Below the pieces are notes generated by a model. The model had not been told where the DNA came from, did not search any database, and was given only the letters and a program-made list of their open reading frames with translations. The position numbers were made by a program, and so were the translations under genes. From PVC group bacterium (GTDB lineage: Bacteria > Verrucomicrobiota > Kiritimatiellia > CAIKKV01 > PXCX01), in NCBI GenBank assembly GCA_003565195.1, contig PXCX01000078.1:1-9583 (forward strand): a DNA stretch of 9,583 nucleotides. The letters are read 5' to 3'. Positions 1-6,996 of this stretch are shown piece by piece (positions within the stretch are counted from its first letter, which is position 1; each line of letters starts with the position of its first letter).

Positions 1-1
1 C

Positions 2-427
2 GATCGCGTCATGCACGCCTTGTCGTCAACTCATGAAATGCCGCAACGCCGTGCCTGGCCGACGGGTTGGTCTTGGGTTGCCCCGGCATTGAGCGGCGCG
101 GCGGCCGCCGTGCTGGTCACCCTGTTCCTGACCGCCAACGGACCGTTTCGCGGTAATGCCGTCGAAACCGTGGTGGTCCAATTCGAGTTTCATGCACCGC
201 ATGCCGAACAAGTCGAACTGGTGGGCGATTTCACCGACTGGCAACCCGGCCATATCCTGCTGAGCGGGCCCGATGAATCCGGACATTGGACCGCACGCAT
301 CGAATTACCTGCCGGACGACATGAATACATCTTCCTGGTCAATGGCCGCGAATGGATAACCGATCCGCATGCACCGGCACGCCGTCCCGACGGATTCGGC
401 AACTTGAATGCCGTCTTGAACCTGTAG
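2..427 (+). CDS. Membrane-anchored CBM48 (glycogen-binding, AMPK-beta-like) protein, probably the C-terminal part of an anti-sigma-like protein; 5' end cut by the window
   Basis: The frame is open to the left edge; the first ATG is at 11, giving 138 residues, but the true start is probably upstream. Counting from that ATG, residues 1-21 are a polar linker, about 22-43 form one hydrophobic helix (VAPALSGAAAAVLVTLFL), and about 53-138 form an E-set beta-sandwich of the CBM48 type. Family hallmarks seen are VGDFTDWQP (71-79), W93, YIFLVNGREW (106-115), the following DPHAP, and FGNLNAVL near the end. W77 and W115 fall where AMPK-beta carries its sugar-stacking tryptophans. The short segment before the helix (DRVMHAL) resembles the linker that in many anti-sigma factors follows an N-terminal zinc-finger domain. 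From this I infer a cytoplasmic sigma-binding domain outside the window, one membrane helix, and an exported CBM48 domain. Ligand binding is untested. The stop codon touches the start of the next gene, so the pair is probably one operon. Confidence 0.8.
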   Translation, partial: DRVMHALSSTHEMPQRRAWPTGWSWVAPALSGAAAAVLVTLFLTANGPFRGNAVETVVVQFEFHAPHAEQVELVGDFTDWQPGHILLSGPDESGHWTARIELPAGRHEYIFLVNGREWITDPHAPARRPDGFGNLNAVLNL

Positions 428-1303
428 ATGTTTACGATGAAAACAACGTCTTTCATAGACTCCATCAAAAAATTGCTGAACATCATGCTTGCAACGCCTT
501 GTATTAAATCCGGAACCTCCACAAAAGATCGGGAAGCAAACAGGAACGTTCCATCAGTTAGGCGGCTCTTTTGCGCCATCGCCGGTTTAAGCCTGATGGT
601 CGGACACCCCTCAAGTGCAAGCGCGGCGGAAGCCGCCCGCAACCTGTTGCAGGAACACCATATCCAAGGTCCCGAGGCGGAACAGATTATAACCTGCTTC
701 ACCCGCTGCGAGGAACTCGGTTTGCCTACTGATTTCTTGCGGCTCCGTCTGCGCGAAGGCGTAACCAAACAGGTTGGTATCGATCAGATTCAGACCGCAT
801 TGGCACAGCGTATGCAAGCGCTTAAAAGGGCAAGCAGATTGGTCGCGTGCCCTGACGAACCATCCGGTCGCCGGCGTCGCCGGCGGCATGGCCATGACGA
901 TTCAATTGAAACCCTGGCCCGTGCGCTGGAAAGCGGGCTGCCGCTTGATGCACTCGAAACATTATTCACATCAACCCGTGGCAACGCAAAAACCACACGA
1001 TTGCTTCCGATCGTTGAAGCTGGCGAGATGTTGCATCTCGCGGGTGTCAAACCGGAGTCCATCCAGCATTTCATGCATGATTGCCGCGAACGTCGTCTGG
1101 GACGCAGGGAAATATTACGCGCCGCACGCTACTGGATCGACAAACACGAGCGCGGCATCGAACCCGAGACCATACGCCGTCAACTATGGGGCGAAACACC
1201 GCCGCGTGACACCGACTCACGTCACGATCCCAAGCGTCCCCGACAGCGTGGCCGACCGTCTACCGCACCAGATACAGGACAGAACCCCAAACGGCTTCGC
1301 TGA
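428..1303 (+). CDS. Uncharacterised exported helical-repeat protein with arginine run and basic C-terminal tail
   Basis: I do not recognise a named family. The 291-residue frame starts with ATG immediately after the TAG of the CBM48 gene, without a visible Shine-Dalgarno sequence, so translational coupling is likely; ATGs at 437 and 485 are alternatives. Residues 47-60 are hydrophobic (LFCAIAGLSLMVG), preceded by VRR and followed by SSASA-AEA, a plausible signal-peptidase site near residue 66. The leader before it is unusually long. The mature part is predicted mostly helical. Segments around 86-110 and 158-182 align as I-x(4)-R-x(2)-E-x-GLP-x-D-x-L, and a third, looser copy lies near 212-238 (DCRERRLGRREILRAARYW). 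Between the first two is a run of six arginines (148-153) followed by HGHDD. The last ~35 residues are rich in Pro, Arg, Lys and Asp and look disordered. An exported or periplasmic partner of the CBM48 protein is an inference from gene order only. Confidence 0.72.
   Translation: MFTMKTTSFIDSIKKLLNIMLATPCIKSGTSTKDREANRNVPSVRRLFCAIAGLSLMVGHPSSASAAEAARNLLQEHHIQGPEAEQIITCFTRCEELGLPTDFLRLRLREGVTKQVGIDQIQTALAQRMQALKRASRLVACPDEPSGRRRRRRHGHDDSIETLARALESGLPLDALETLFTSTRGNAKTTRLLPIVEAGEMLHLAGVKPESIQHFMHDCRERRLGRREILRAARYWIDKHERGIEPETIRRQLWGETPPRDTDSRHDPKRPRQRGRPSTAPDTGQNPKRLR
867..884 (+). repeat. Tandem 9-bp duplication encoding the arginine run
   Basis: The nonamer GTCGCCGGC occurs twice back to back. 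In the reading frame of the surrounding gene it contributes to the codons for arginines 148-153, so the run may have grown by an in-frame duplication. The repeat lies in the linker between two helical segments, where length change is likely tolerated. Confidence 0.8.
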
Positions 1304-1326
1304 AAGCGTTCGGCCTCGTGAGGTTG

Positions 1327-2793
1327 CTATTTTATATCCGGCTTTTGAATATAATACCAGTCGCCATGGAAAGCTTTTTTTCCACATCCCGCCGGTCCCG
1401 CCAATCCGTATTGGCCCTTACCGTATACCGGTTCACGGCTACCGTCCAGCATCGGGTCCACATAGCGGGCAAACCAAGCATCGAGCCCGGCCCTCATCTC
1501 AATCAGACGCGACGCGCATTCCGGATCGCTCACCCGATTGATGGTTTCCCCGGGATCATGGGCAAGGTCATAAAGTTCATGCGGTCCGTAAGGATAACGA
1601 TGCACGTATTTCCAGTCGCTTGTCCGGATCATGCGTACGGGACCGTATTCGTCATAAACGACGACCGGATCACGCTCCTTGTTGCGTGATTTACCGCTCA
1701 ATACAGCGGCGAAACTCGAGCCCGGCAAGCGATCGGATTCAGGATTATCGATTCCAGTATATTCCAGCAAGGTCGGCATGATGTCGTAGTGACTGACAAG
1801 ACCGTCGGCCACTGTGCCGCCGGGCACGTGTCCCGGCCGGGAAATCAAGCATGGCACTTTGACGGAGGTGTCGAACATGTTCAGCGGAAAGGTTCCGTTA
1901 CCTTTGCCGTACACGCCGTGATGCCCCATGTTCATTCCATTATCACTGGTGAATATGACCAGCGTATTTTCCCGTAAACCCAGCGCTTCGAGACGGTCAA
2001 GTAATCGTCCGACATTGTGATCCATTGCCGTCACGGCGGCATAATATCCGGACAGAATCGCGCGGCGTTCCGCTGGTGTCCAGCCCACCGGCGCCGAATT
2101 AATTTGTTGCGGATGAATCGGTTCATCCGGCACGGATGTAAACGCACAATTTTCGAAATATTCGTCATAGATTTCCGACGGATGTTGTTCGCGATCCCAT
2201 GGCGAATGGGGCGCCGTATAATGGACGCCTAGATAAAAGGGTTGATCGCCGTCCGCCTGCCGGTCAAGGAACGCGATACCGTTATCCGTAATGACATCGG
2301 TCACGTAGCGTGGCTCGTGATAAATCTCGTCGTCCCGGATCATGGGCGCTCCATAGTAGGGTCCCCCACCCTTGGCATGTACCGCCCAGTAGCTGAACCC
2401 TTTCTGCGGGTGATGAGAGTCGCCCAGATGCCACTTACCGCTTAATCCACAGACATATCCATGTTGGCTCAAAACATCGGTATATCCGGGTTGACCCTTG
2501 AGGTATTCAATCAAGCGGCCCTCCGTCACGGCATCTTGCTTGTAATTGCCGCCGCAAAGCCAGTCGTGAACACCATGCTGGGATGGAATCCTTCCTGTTA
2601 AAATGGATGCCCGAGCCGGTGAACAGACCGGCGAGACACAAAAACAGTTGTTGAACCGCATTCCGGTCGCCGCCAACCGGTCCAGATTGGGAGTGCGAAT
2701 TTCAGGATTACCGGCACACCCCATCGCCCAAATCCCCTGATCATCGGTGAGAATAAAAAGAATGTTCGGCTTGTTGGTATCAATACTTGCCAT
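1327..2793 (-). CDS. Type I (formylglycine-dependent) sulfatase, no signal peptide
   Basis: This 488-residue protein belongs to the alkaline-phosphatase-superfamily sulfatases, which hydrolyse sulfate esters using a cysteine converted to formylglycine. Residues seen are the N-terminal metal site NILFILTDDQG (10-20, D17/D18), the modification motif CSPAR (57-61) continuing ASILTGR, GKWHLG (119-124), HYTAPHSPW (191-199), and FTSDNG (281-286) with the nearby GKGNG. Thus the calcium-binding aspartates, the active-site lysine and histidines and the nucleophile are all present, and the length is normal. CSPAR fits the CxPxR consensus of the aerobic generating enzyme and is also compatible with the anaerobic radical-SAM maturase. 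The start is well fixed: GGGAG lies 8 nt upstream and an in-frame TAA is at 2815-2817, so no export signal can be added. The protein is therefore probably cytoplasmic and would act on an imported or internal sulfate ester. The substrate cannot be read from the sequence. The gene converges with the plus-strand gene across 23 bp. Confidence 0.93.
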   Translation of the reverse strand: MASIDTNKPNILFILTDDQGIWAMGCAGNPEIRTPNLDRLAATGMRFNNCFCVSPVCSPARASILTGRIPSQHGVHDWLCGGNYKQDAVTEGRLIEYLKGQPGYTDVLSQHGYVCGLSGKWHLGDSHHPQKGFSYWAVHAKGGGPYYGAPMIRDDEIYHEPRYVTDVITDNGIAFLDRQADGDQPFYLGVHYTAPHSPWDREQHPSEIYDEYFENCAFTSVPDEPIHPQQINSAPVGWTPAERRAILSGYYAAVTAMDHNVGRLLDRLEALGLRENTLVIFTSDNGMNMGHHGVYGKGNGTFPLNMFDTSVKVPCLISRPGHVPGGTVADGLVSHYDIMPTLLEYTGIDNPESDRLPGSSFAAVLSGKSRNKERDPVVVYDEYGPVRMIRTSDWKYVHRYPYGPHELYDLAHDPGETINRVSDPECASRLIEMRAGLDAWFARYVDPMLDGSREPVYGKGQYGLAGPAGCGKKAFHGDWYYIQKPDIK

Positions 2794-2801
2794 GATCTCA
2801 G

Positions 2802-2806
2802 CTCCC
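2802..2806 (-). promoter_or_regulatory. Ribosome binding site of the sulfatase gene
   Basis: GGGAG on the minus strand, 8 nt before the ATG at 2793. Together with the in-frame stop at 2815-2817 it fixes the start and rules out a longer N-terminus. Confidence 0.7.
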
Positions 2807-2823
2807 AGTTGTGTTTACGCTAA

Positions 2824-2851
2824 ATGATATCAGTTTCCTGCCTGGGATCAA
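2824..2851 (-). promoter_or_regulatory. Possible sigma-70-type promoter for the sulfatase gene
   Basis: On the minus strand TTGATC (2851-2846) and TATCAT (2829-2824) are separated by 16 bp. A transcript would start near 2817, about 24 nt before the ATG, enough for the ribosome binding site. The match is only moderate and sigma specificity in this organism is unknown. Read-through from the transporter gene is an alternative. Confidence 0.28.
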
Positions 2852-2915
2852 GGTCAATCCGAACCACGTACGTCTTGCCGCGGTTGCAATTCTGCAAATC
2901 GAATCGGACGCACGC

Positions 2916-4556
2916 TCAGGGCTGTGCCAATTCGGCAGCCGGTTCAGGAGCCGGTTCGGGCGAAGCGTCTTCCCCCATATCCAGCCATCCGATGGTGTAA
3001 AGAAAGGCAATCACCACAGCTACCGGACAGACAAACCGCACAAACACGCCCCATACCGAGGCAAGAGTGTAAACATGCACTTCGGAGTTGTGCGAGGGAT
3101 CATCCTTTAAACCGGCCAGAGCACTCCAGAGATGAACATCGGCGAAATTGTGCGAGCCATGCCGGATTTCATCGACGGCCAGCCGGATCCCCCATACCCA
3201 GCCAACGAACAATGCCGTCAGCAATCCGCCCAGTGCCAGCATCCAATCCGACGCCGTCTCCATGGTATCAAAAAAGCTGGGCTGGATTCGCGCGAACAGG
3301 GCTTGCAGAAAAAACTGAACCGGTCGAATCGAATCCCAGTTTTGAACGCTGACAGCACACAGCGTACCCAACAGGAATATACATCCGCCGAAGACCAGGG
3401 TCGCGTCGCGGCGTTTCCAACCGCGTTCATCGACCCAATAGGCCGTCACCACTTCCAGCAGACTGATTCCGGAGGTCAACGCGGCAACCATTAAAAGAAG
3501 AAAAAACAGGAAAGCCCACAGCATACCGAAAGGCATTTGGTTAAACACCGTCGGCAATGCCATGAACGCAAGTCCGGCCCCGCTGTCGGGAGCAAAACCA
3601 AGGGCGAATACGGCCGGAAACACCGCCAGTCCCGCCAAAAAAGCCACCAAAACATCCAATCCGACGATAGCCATCGTTGAAGTGAACAGATTCTGTTCTT
3701 TTGAAACATAACTGCCGTAGGTAATCATGGCGCCCATACCCAGGCTGAGGGAAAAGAATGCCAAACCCACGGCGACCAGAATACTTTCACCGCTAATTAC
3801 CCTGAAATCCGGTCTGAGATAATACCGCACACCGGCCATGGCGCCCGGCAAGGTCAGTCCCCGGAGAATCAACAGAATCAACAACAGGAAAAGCAGCGGC
3901 ATCAACAACTTGGATATCCGCTCAATCCCGGCTTGCACGCCCTTACAAACAATCGCAATGCAAAGTGCCATGAACACAAACAGGCACGCTATCGACAAAA
4001 ACGGGTTGCTGATAAAAGCAACAAAAGACGCGCTGGCGGATTCCATCGTGTTGAATGCCAGTTTGCCTGTCAATGCCTTACCAATATAGCCTACCGTCCA
4101 TCCGGCCACCACCGCGTAAAACGACAGAATCACAAAACCGGCAACCACGCCCATGACGCCCACCACGGTCCAGCGGTACTTGGTTACCAAGATCCCGATC
4201 AATGTGAACAAGAGGCCCCATCCGAAACTGCGCATGATCAGCATCAGTACGCCGCAAAAAATCATGCCAAGCCCAAACAACATGGCCATATTGCATGCCG
4301 GCGGATTAAGCTGTTTGAATGCGCCCACCGGATTACGCCGGGTATGTCGTCCCAACGATATTTCGCATAACATCACCGGCAACCCGATCAGCGCAACACA
4401 GATCAGATAAATCAGAACGAATGCGCCTCCACCGTGCTCACCGGTAATATAGGGGAAACGCCAAATGTTCCCCAAGCCTACCGCCGAACCGGCCGCCGCA
4501 AGAATAAAACCCAACCCCGAATTCCAGGTCTCGCGCTTTGATTGTTGCTTTTCCAT
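2916..4556 (-). CDS. Sodium-dependent transporter of the neurotransmitter:sodium symporter (NSS, LeuT-fold) family
   Basis: The protein has 546 residues, an inner-membrane LeuT-fold symporter that imports an amino acid or related amine with Na+. Seen from the chosen ATG: the unwound TM1 signature AGSAVGLGNIWRFPY (22-36), TM2 with LPVMLCEISLGR, ILSFYAVVAGW in TM3 (143-153), FFSLSLGMGAMITYGSYV in TM6 (267-284) and ALTSGISLLE in TM8 (359-368). The Ala/Thr/Ser of TM8 that form the Na2 site in LeuT are present. A TTG at 4562 could extend the frame by two codons but abuts the GGAGAG ribosome binding site, so the ATG at 4556 is preferred. Between TM2 and TM3 lies a hydrophobic stretch (about 89-125) that seems additional to the standard twelve segments. 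The C-terminus ends in a Pro/Glu/Ala tail. The substrate is unknown; lying after the glycine cleavage operon suggests an amino acid, possibly glycine or alanine, but this is inference. Confidence 0.93.
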   Translation of the reverse strand: MEKQQSKRETWNSGLGFILAAAGSAVGLGNIWRFPYITGEHGGGAFVLIYLICVALIGLPVMLCEISLGRHTRRNPVGAFKQLNPPACNMAMLFGLGMIFCGVLMLIMRSFGWGLLFTLIGILVTKYRWTVVGVMGVVAGFVILSFYAVVAGWTVGYIGKALTGKLAFNTMESASASFVAFISNPFLSIACLFVFMALCIAIVCKGVQAGIERISKLLMPLLFLLLILLILRGLTLPGAMAGVRYYLRPDFRVISGESILVAVGLAFFSLSLGMGAMITYGSYVSKEQNLFTSTMAIVGLDVLVAFLAGLAVFPAVFALGFAPDSGAGLAFMALPTVFNQMPFGMLWAFLFFLLLMVAALTSGISLLEVVTAYWVDERGWKRRDATLVFGGCIFLLGTLCAVSVQNWDSIRPVQFFLQALFARIQPSFFDTMETASDWMLALGGLLTALFVGWVWGIRLAVDEIRHGSHNFADVHLWSALAGLKDDPSHNSEVHVYTLASVWGVFVRFVCPVAVVIAFLYTIGWLDMGEDASPEPAPEPAAELAQP

Positions 4557-4562
4557 AATCAA

Positions 4563-4568
4563 CTCTCC
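4563..4568 (-). promoter_or_regulatory. Ribosome binding site of the NSS transporter gene
   Basis: GGAGAG on the minus strand, 6 nt before the ATG at 4556. It directly abuts the in-frame TTG at 4562, which makes that codon unusable as a start and decides the call. Confidence 0.7.
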
Positions 4569-4612
4569 GCCCGTTTGTTATCGTTCAAACCGGAATGCCC
4601 TTTCACACTGCT

Positions 4613-4642
4613 TTAATATGCCATAACCCGGTAAATATTCAA
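4613..4642 (-). promoter_or_regulatory. Possible sigma-70-type promoter for the NSS transporter gene
   Basis: On the minus strand TTGAAT (4642-4637) and TATTAA (4618-4613) are spaced by 18 bp in an AT-rich part of the 98-bp gap after the DMT transporter gene. A start near 4606 would give a leader of about 50 nt. The match is moderate and no terminator is visible before it, so the gene could also be read from the gcv operon. Confidence 0.3.
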
Positions 4643-4654
4643 CATTAAATCACA

Positions 4655-5545
4655 CTACCCTTGCAAGACATAGAGAGCGATCGCGAGCGTCATGGCGACG
4701 GCGCCGAGACCGCGTTTGATGGTGACCCGCAGATCGACCTTGCGTTCGATATCGAGGTGTCCCATGCGTACCAGCAGTAATCCCAGGCCAATCGAGATCA
4801 GCCCCCGCGTCGATTGGATGATATTACCGAATACGGCGCCAATTTCCGCGAAACAGGCATACAGCAGGATCATGGCGCAAAACCAGCATACCGCGTAAGC
4901 CAAGGCGGAACGCCACGTACCCGGTTGGGCTGCCGCCGGCAACCGGTATAGGAACGGAGCCAATGCCAAACCGCATAGCGAATAGGTCAACACCGCGCCG
5001 AGCAGCGACCCGTGCAAGCTATCCAATCCGGTGCCGGCAACCAACCGGACAATTGAGAGATCGGACAGCGAATAGCCGACCACCGCGACACCTACAGCCA
5101 ACAAACCGCGTAGCGGCGGCCGGCCACCGGCATCATTCAAAACGTAGACCCCGCCAACCGCCAGAACCACCGCCACCCACTGTTGCGGCGACAACCATTC
5201 GCCGCCGAACGTCACCGTCACCAAAGCCAGGAACAAAATCTTGGCACCCAGCAGAGGGGCCAGACGCGAGGCATCGATATGGCGAAGCGCCATAAACAAT
5301 GCCTGCTGACCGAGAAGATAGAATCCGCCCGCGCCGAGCGTACCCAGGATGACATTGCGATTCCATTCCATATTGGCCGGATAGACCCATGGCAACAACA
5401 CTAAAGCCATCACGCCCATCAAGGTATGCGAGACCACCAACAGCAACCAGGGGGAATGGCCGTGCCGACTGAAAAACGCGCGTGACAACAAATATGACAG
5501 CGATTGAAACGATGCCGCACCAAGCCCGAAAAGAATACCGTTCAT
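4655..5545 (-). CDS. EamA/DMT-superfamily metabolite transporter, translationally coupled to gcvPB
   Basis: A 296-residue very hydrophobic protein with about ten predicted membrane helices in two EamA-type halves (roughly residues 1-138 and 146-296). Each half ends in a typical DMT pattern: the first has ALFMALRHIDASRLAPLLG, then a glycine-rich helix (VLAVGGVYVL); the second has CFAEIGAVFGNIIQSTRGL. Members of the family export or import amino acids, nucleotide-linked compounds and other small metabolites; the substrate here is not readable. An upstream in-frame ATG at 5626 would add 27 polar, arginine-rich residues lying wholly inside gcvPB. The ATG at 5545 is preferred because it gives a normal N-terminal helix and overlaps the gcvPB stop as ATGA. 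No Shine-Dalgarno sequence is evident, so reinitiation by ribosomes finishing gcvPB is likely. The coupling suggests a role linked to glycine or one-carbon metabolism, which is inference. Confidence 0.85.
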   Translation of the reverse strand: MNGILFGLGAASFQSLSYLLSRAFFSRHGHSPWLLLVVSHTLMGVMALVLLPWVYPANMEWNRNVILGTLGAGGFYLLGQQALFMALRHIDASRLAPLLGAKILFLALVTVTFGGEWLSPQQWVAVVLAVGGVYVLNDAGGRPPLRGLLAVGVAVVGYSLSDLSIVRLVAGTGLDSLHGSLLGAVLTYSLCGLALAPFLYRLPAAAQPGTWRSALAYAVCWFCAMILLYACFAEIGAVFGNIIQSTRGLISIGLGLLLVRMGHLDIERKVDLRVTIKRGLGAVAMTLAIALYVLQG

Positions 5546-6996
5546 TCTGTCGGCAACAATGCCAGATCGGGTTTGCGGGCGGCACGGGTTTCGTCGAGAC
5601 GATCGACCGGTGTACTTACCGGACACGCTGCCAGCGATGCGGGATCGGTTTCCGACAATTGCGCGATTTCGATCATGGCATCGATAAATTTATCGAGCGT
5701 CTCTTTCGACTCGGTCTCAGTCGGCTCAATCATCAGCGCTTCGGGAACGGTCAACGGGAAGTAAACGGTAGGTGGATGGAATCCGCGATCGATCAGAGCC
5801 TTTGCCACATCAAAGGCGCGCACGCCGTTTTTGGCCTGCCGGGCGGCGGACAGCACGCATTCGTGTTTACAGACTTCATCCACTGCCTGATCGTAATATG
5901 GTTTAAGTTTATGGCGGATATAATTGGCGTTAAGCACGGCATTTTCGGAGACACGCATCAGTCCGTCCCCGCCGAGCATCAGGATATAGGCGTATGCTTT
6001 CAGGATAACACCAAACGACCCGTAAAACGGCGCCACATAACCTATCGAGTGCGGCCGGTTATAATCGAGGTAGTAACGTCCACTGGGTCGGCGACTGACA
6101 ATCGATATCGGTAAATAAGGCACCAGTTTTTCGGATACGCCGACGGGTCCCGCACCGGGTCCGCCGCCGCCGTGTGGCGTCGCAAAAGTTTTATGCAGGT
6201 TGACATGAACGATGTCGAAACCGAGATCGCCGGGTCGGCAGCGGCCGAGCAAAGCATTCAGGTTGGCGCCGTCGCAATAGATCAGACCATCCACGTCCCG
6301 TACCATCCGGCAGATTTCCTTGACCTGATGATTAAACAATCCCAAGGTATTGGGACAGGTCAGCATCAGGCCGGCGACCTGATCCGTGAGCGCGTTTTTC
6401 AACAATTCGATATCCATCCGTCCATGATTATCCGACGGAATGGTTTCGACCTTGAAACCGGCAATAGCCGCCGTCGCAGGATTGGTGCCGTGCGCGGTAT
6501 CGGGAATAAGGATCGTATCCTTCTTGTTGCCCTGATGCTTATGATAGGCAGCCATCATCAGAACCCCGGTCAATTCGCCATGAGCGCCCGCCATGGGCTG
6601 CATTGAAAAGGCGGACATCCCACAGATTTCACGTAGCAACCGATCGGTTTGGTACAACACTTCCAGGGCGCCCTGCACCAATCGCGCACCACCGGGAAGC
6701 TGGGGCAGCGACGGATGCAACGCCGTGTATCCCGGATCGCCCGCAATTGCCTCGGCCATTTTGGGGTTGTATTTCATCGTACAGGAACCGAGCGGATAAA
6801 ACCCGTCATCGACACCGAAATTCTTTTTCGACAGTTCCGTGAAGTGTCGTACAACGTCCAGTTCAGACAATTCGGGGAGTTCCGCCGGTCTGTCGCGCAA
6901 CAGGCGGCGATCGATATTGGCCTTGGCATCCACATCGGAAGATGGAATTCGGCTGGCGCGCCGGCCGGCAACCGATTTTTCAAACAGTAATTTCAT
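5542..6996 (-). CDS. gcvPB: Glycine dehydrogenase (decarboxylating) subunit 2, P protein C-terminal-type subunit
   Basis: This 484-residue subunit carries the pyridoxal-phosphate site of the two-subunit P protein, which decarboxylates glycine and transfers the aminomethyl group to lipoyl-GcvH. The PLP lysine is K269 in HVNLHKTFATPHGGGGPG. Other family signatures are FYPLGSCTMKYNPK (67-79), the start of the mature core, SMQPMAGAHGELTG (131-144), DTAHGTNPATAA (166-177), CDGANLNALLG (241-251) and the C-terminal EPTETESKETLDKFIDAM (424-441). Length is usual for the family. The gene starts inside the gcvPA stop (ATGA) with a strong GGAGG 7 nt upstream, consistent with production of both subunits in equal amounts. 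Its own stop overlaps the start of the DMT transporter gene in the same way. The call is firm. Confidence 0.97.
   Translation of the reverse strand: MKLLFEKSVAGRRASRIPSSDVDAKANIDRRLLRDRPAELPELSELDVVRHFTELSKKNFGVDDGFYPLGSCTMKYNPKMAEAIAGDPGYTALHPSLPQLPGGARLVQGALEVLYQTDRLLREICGMSAFSMQPMAGAHGELTGVLMMAAYHKHQGNKKDTILIPDTAHGTNPATAAIAGFKVETIPSDNHGRMDIELLKNALTDQVAGLMLTCPNTLGLFNHQVKEICRMVRDVDGLIYCDGANLNALLGRCRPGDLGFDIVHVNLHKTFATPHGGGGPGAGPVGVSEKLVPYLPISIVSRRPSGRYYLDYNRPHSIGYVAPFYGSFGVILKAYAYILMLGGDGLMRVSENAVLNANYIRHKLKPYYDQAVDEVCKHECVLSAARQAKNGVRAFDVAKALIDRGFHPPTVYFPLTVPEALMIEPTETESKETLDKFIDAMIEIAQLSETDPASLAACPVSTPVDRLDETRAARKPDLALLPTE

Larger units (their letters stand above)
2794..2915. other. Intergenic region between transporter and sulfatase genes
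   Basis: These 122 bp hold the sulfatase ribosome binding site and a tentative promoter. No hairpin with a T-run follows the transporter stop, so I cannot point to a terminator. A small inverted repeat (TTGCA-4-TGCAA, 2884-2897) is present but too short to call an operator. Confidence 0.5.

Noticed and set aside
1304..1326. Possible bidirectional terminator between the two convergent genes
   Set aside because: Only a CCT/AGG stem of 3 bp with wobble extensions can be drawn, and there is no proper T-run, so it does not meet even a loose terminator standard.
774..1541. A long plus-strand open frame overlapping the repeat protein and the end of the sulfatase gene
   Set aside because: It lies in a different frame inside a better supported gene and then antisense to the sulfatase. 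Its translation has no recognisable domain and a composition typical of an out-of-frame shadow.
2884..2897. Inverted repeat TTGCA-ATTC-TGCAA upstream of the sulfatase gene
   Set aside because: A 5-bp arm is expected by chance in this length, it lies upstream of the tentative promoter, and no regulator gene is nearby.
5546..5626. A longer start for the DMT transporter at 5626
   Set aside because: It would add 27 arginine-rich polar residues entirely within gcvPB and break the ATGA junction that matches the other junctions of the operon.
5482..6114. A 210-codon plus-strand frame antisense to gcvPB and the DMT gene
   Set aside because: gcvPB and the DMT gene are unambiguous on the other strand, and the antisense translation shows no family motif or supporting ribosome binding site.
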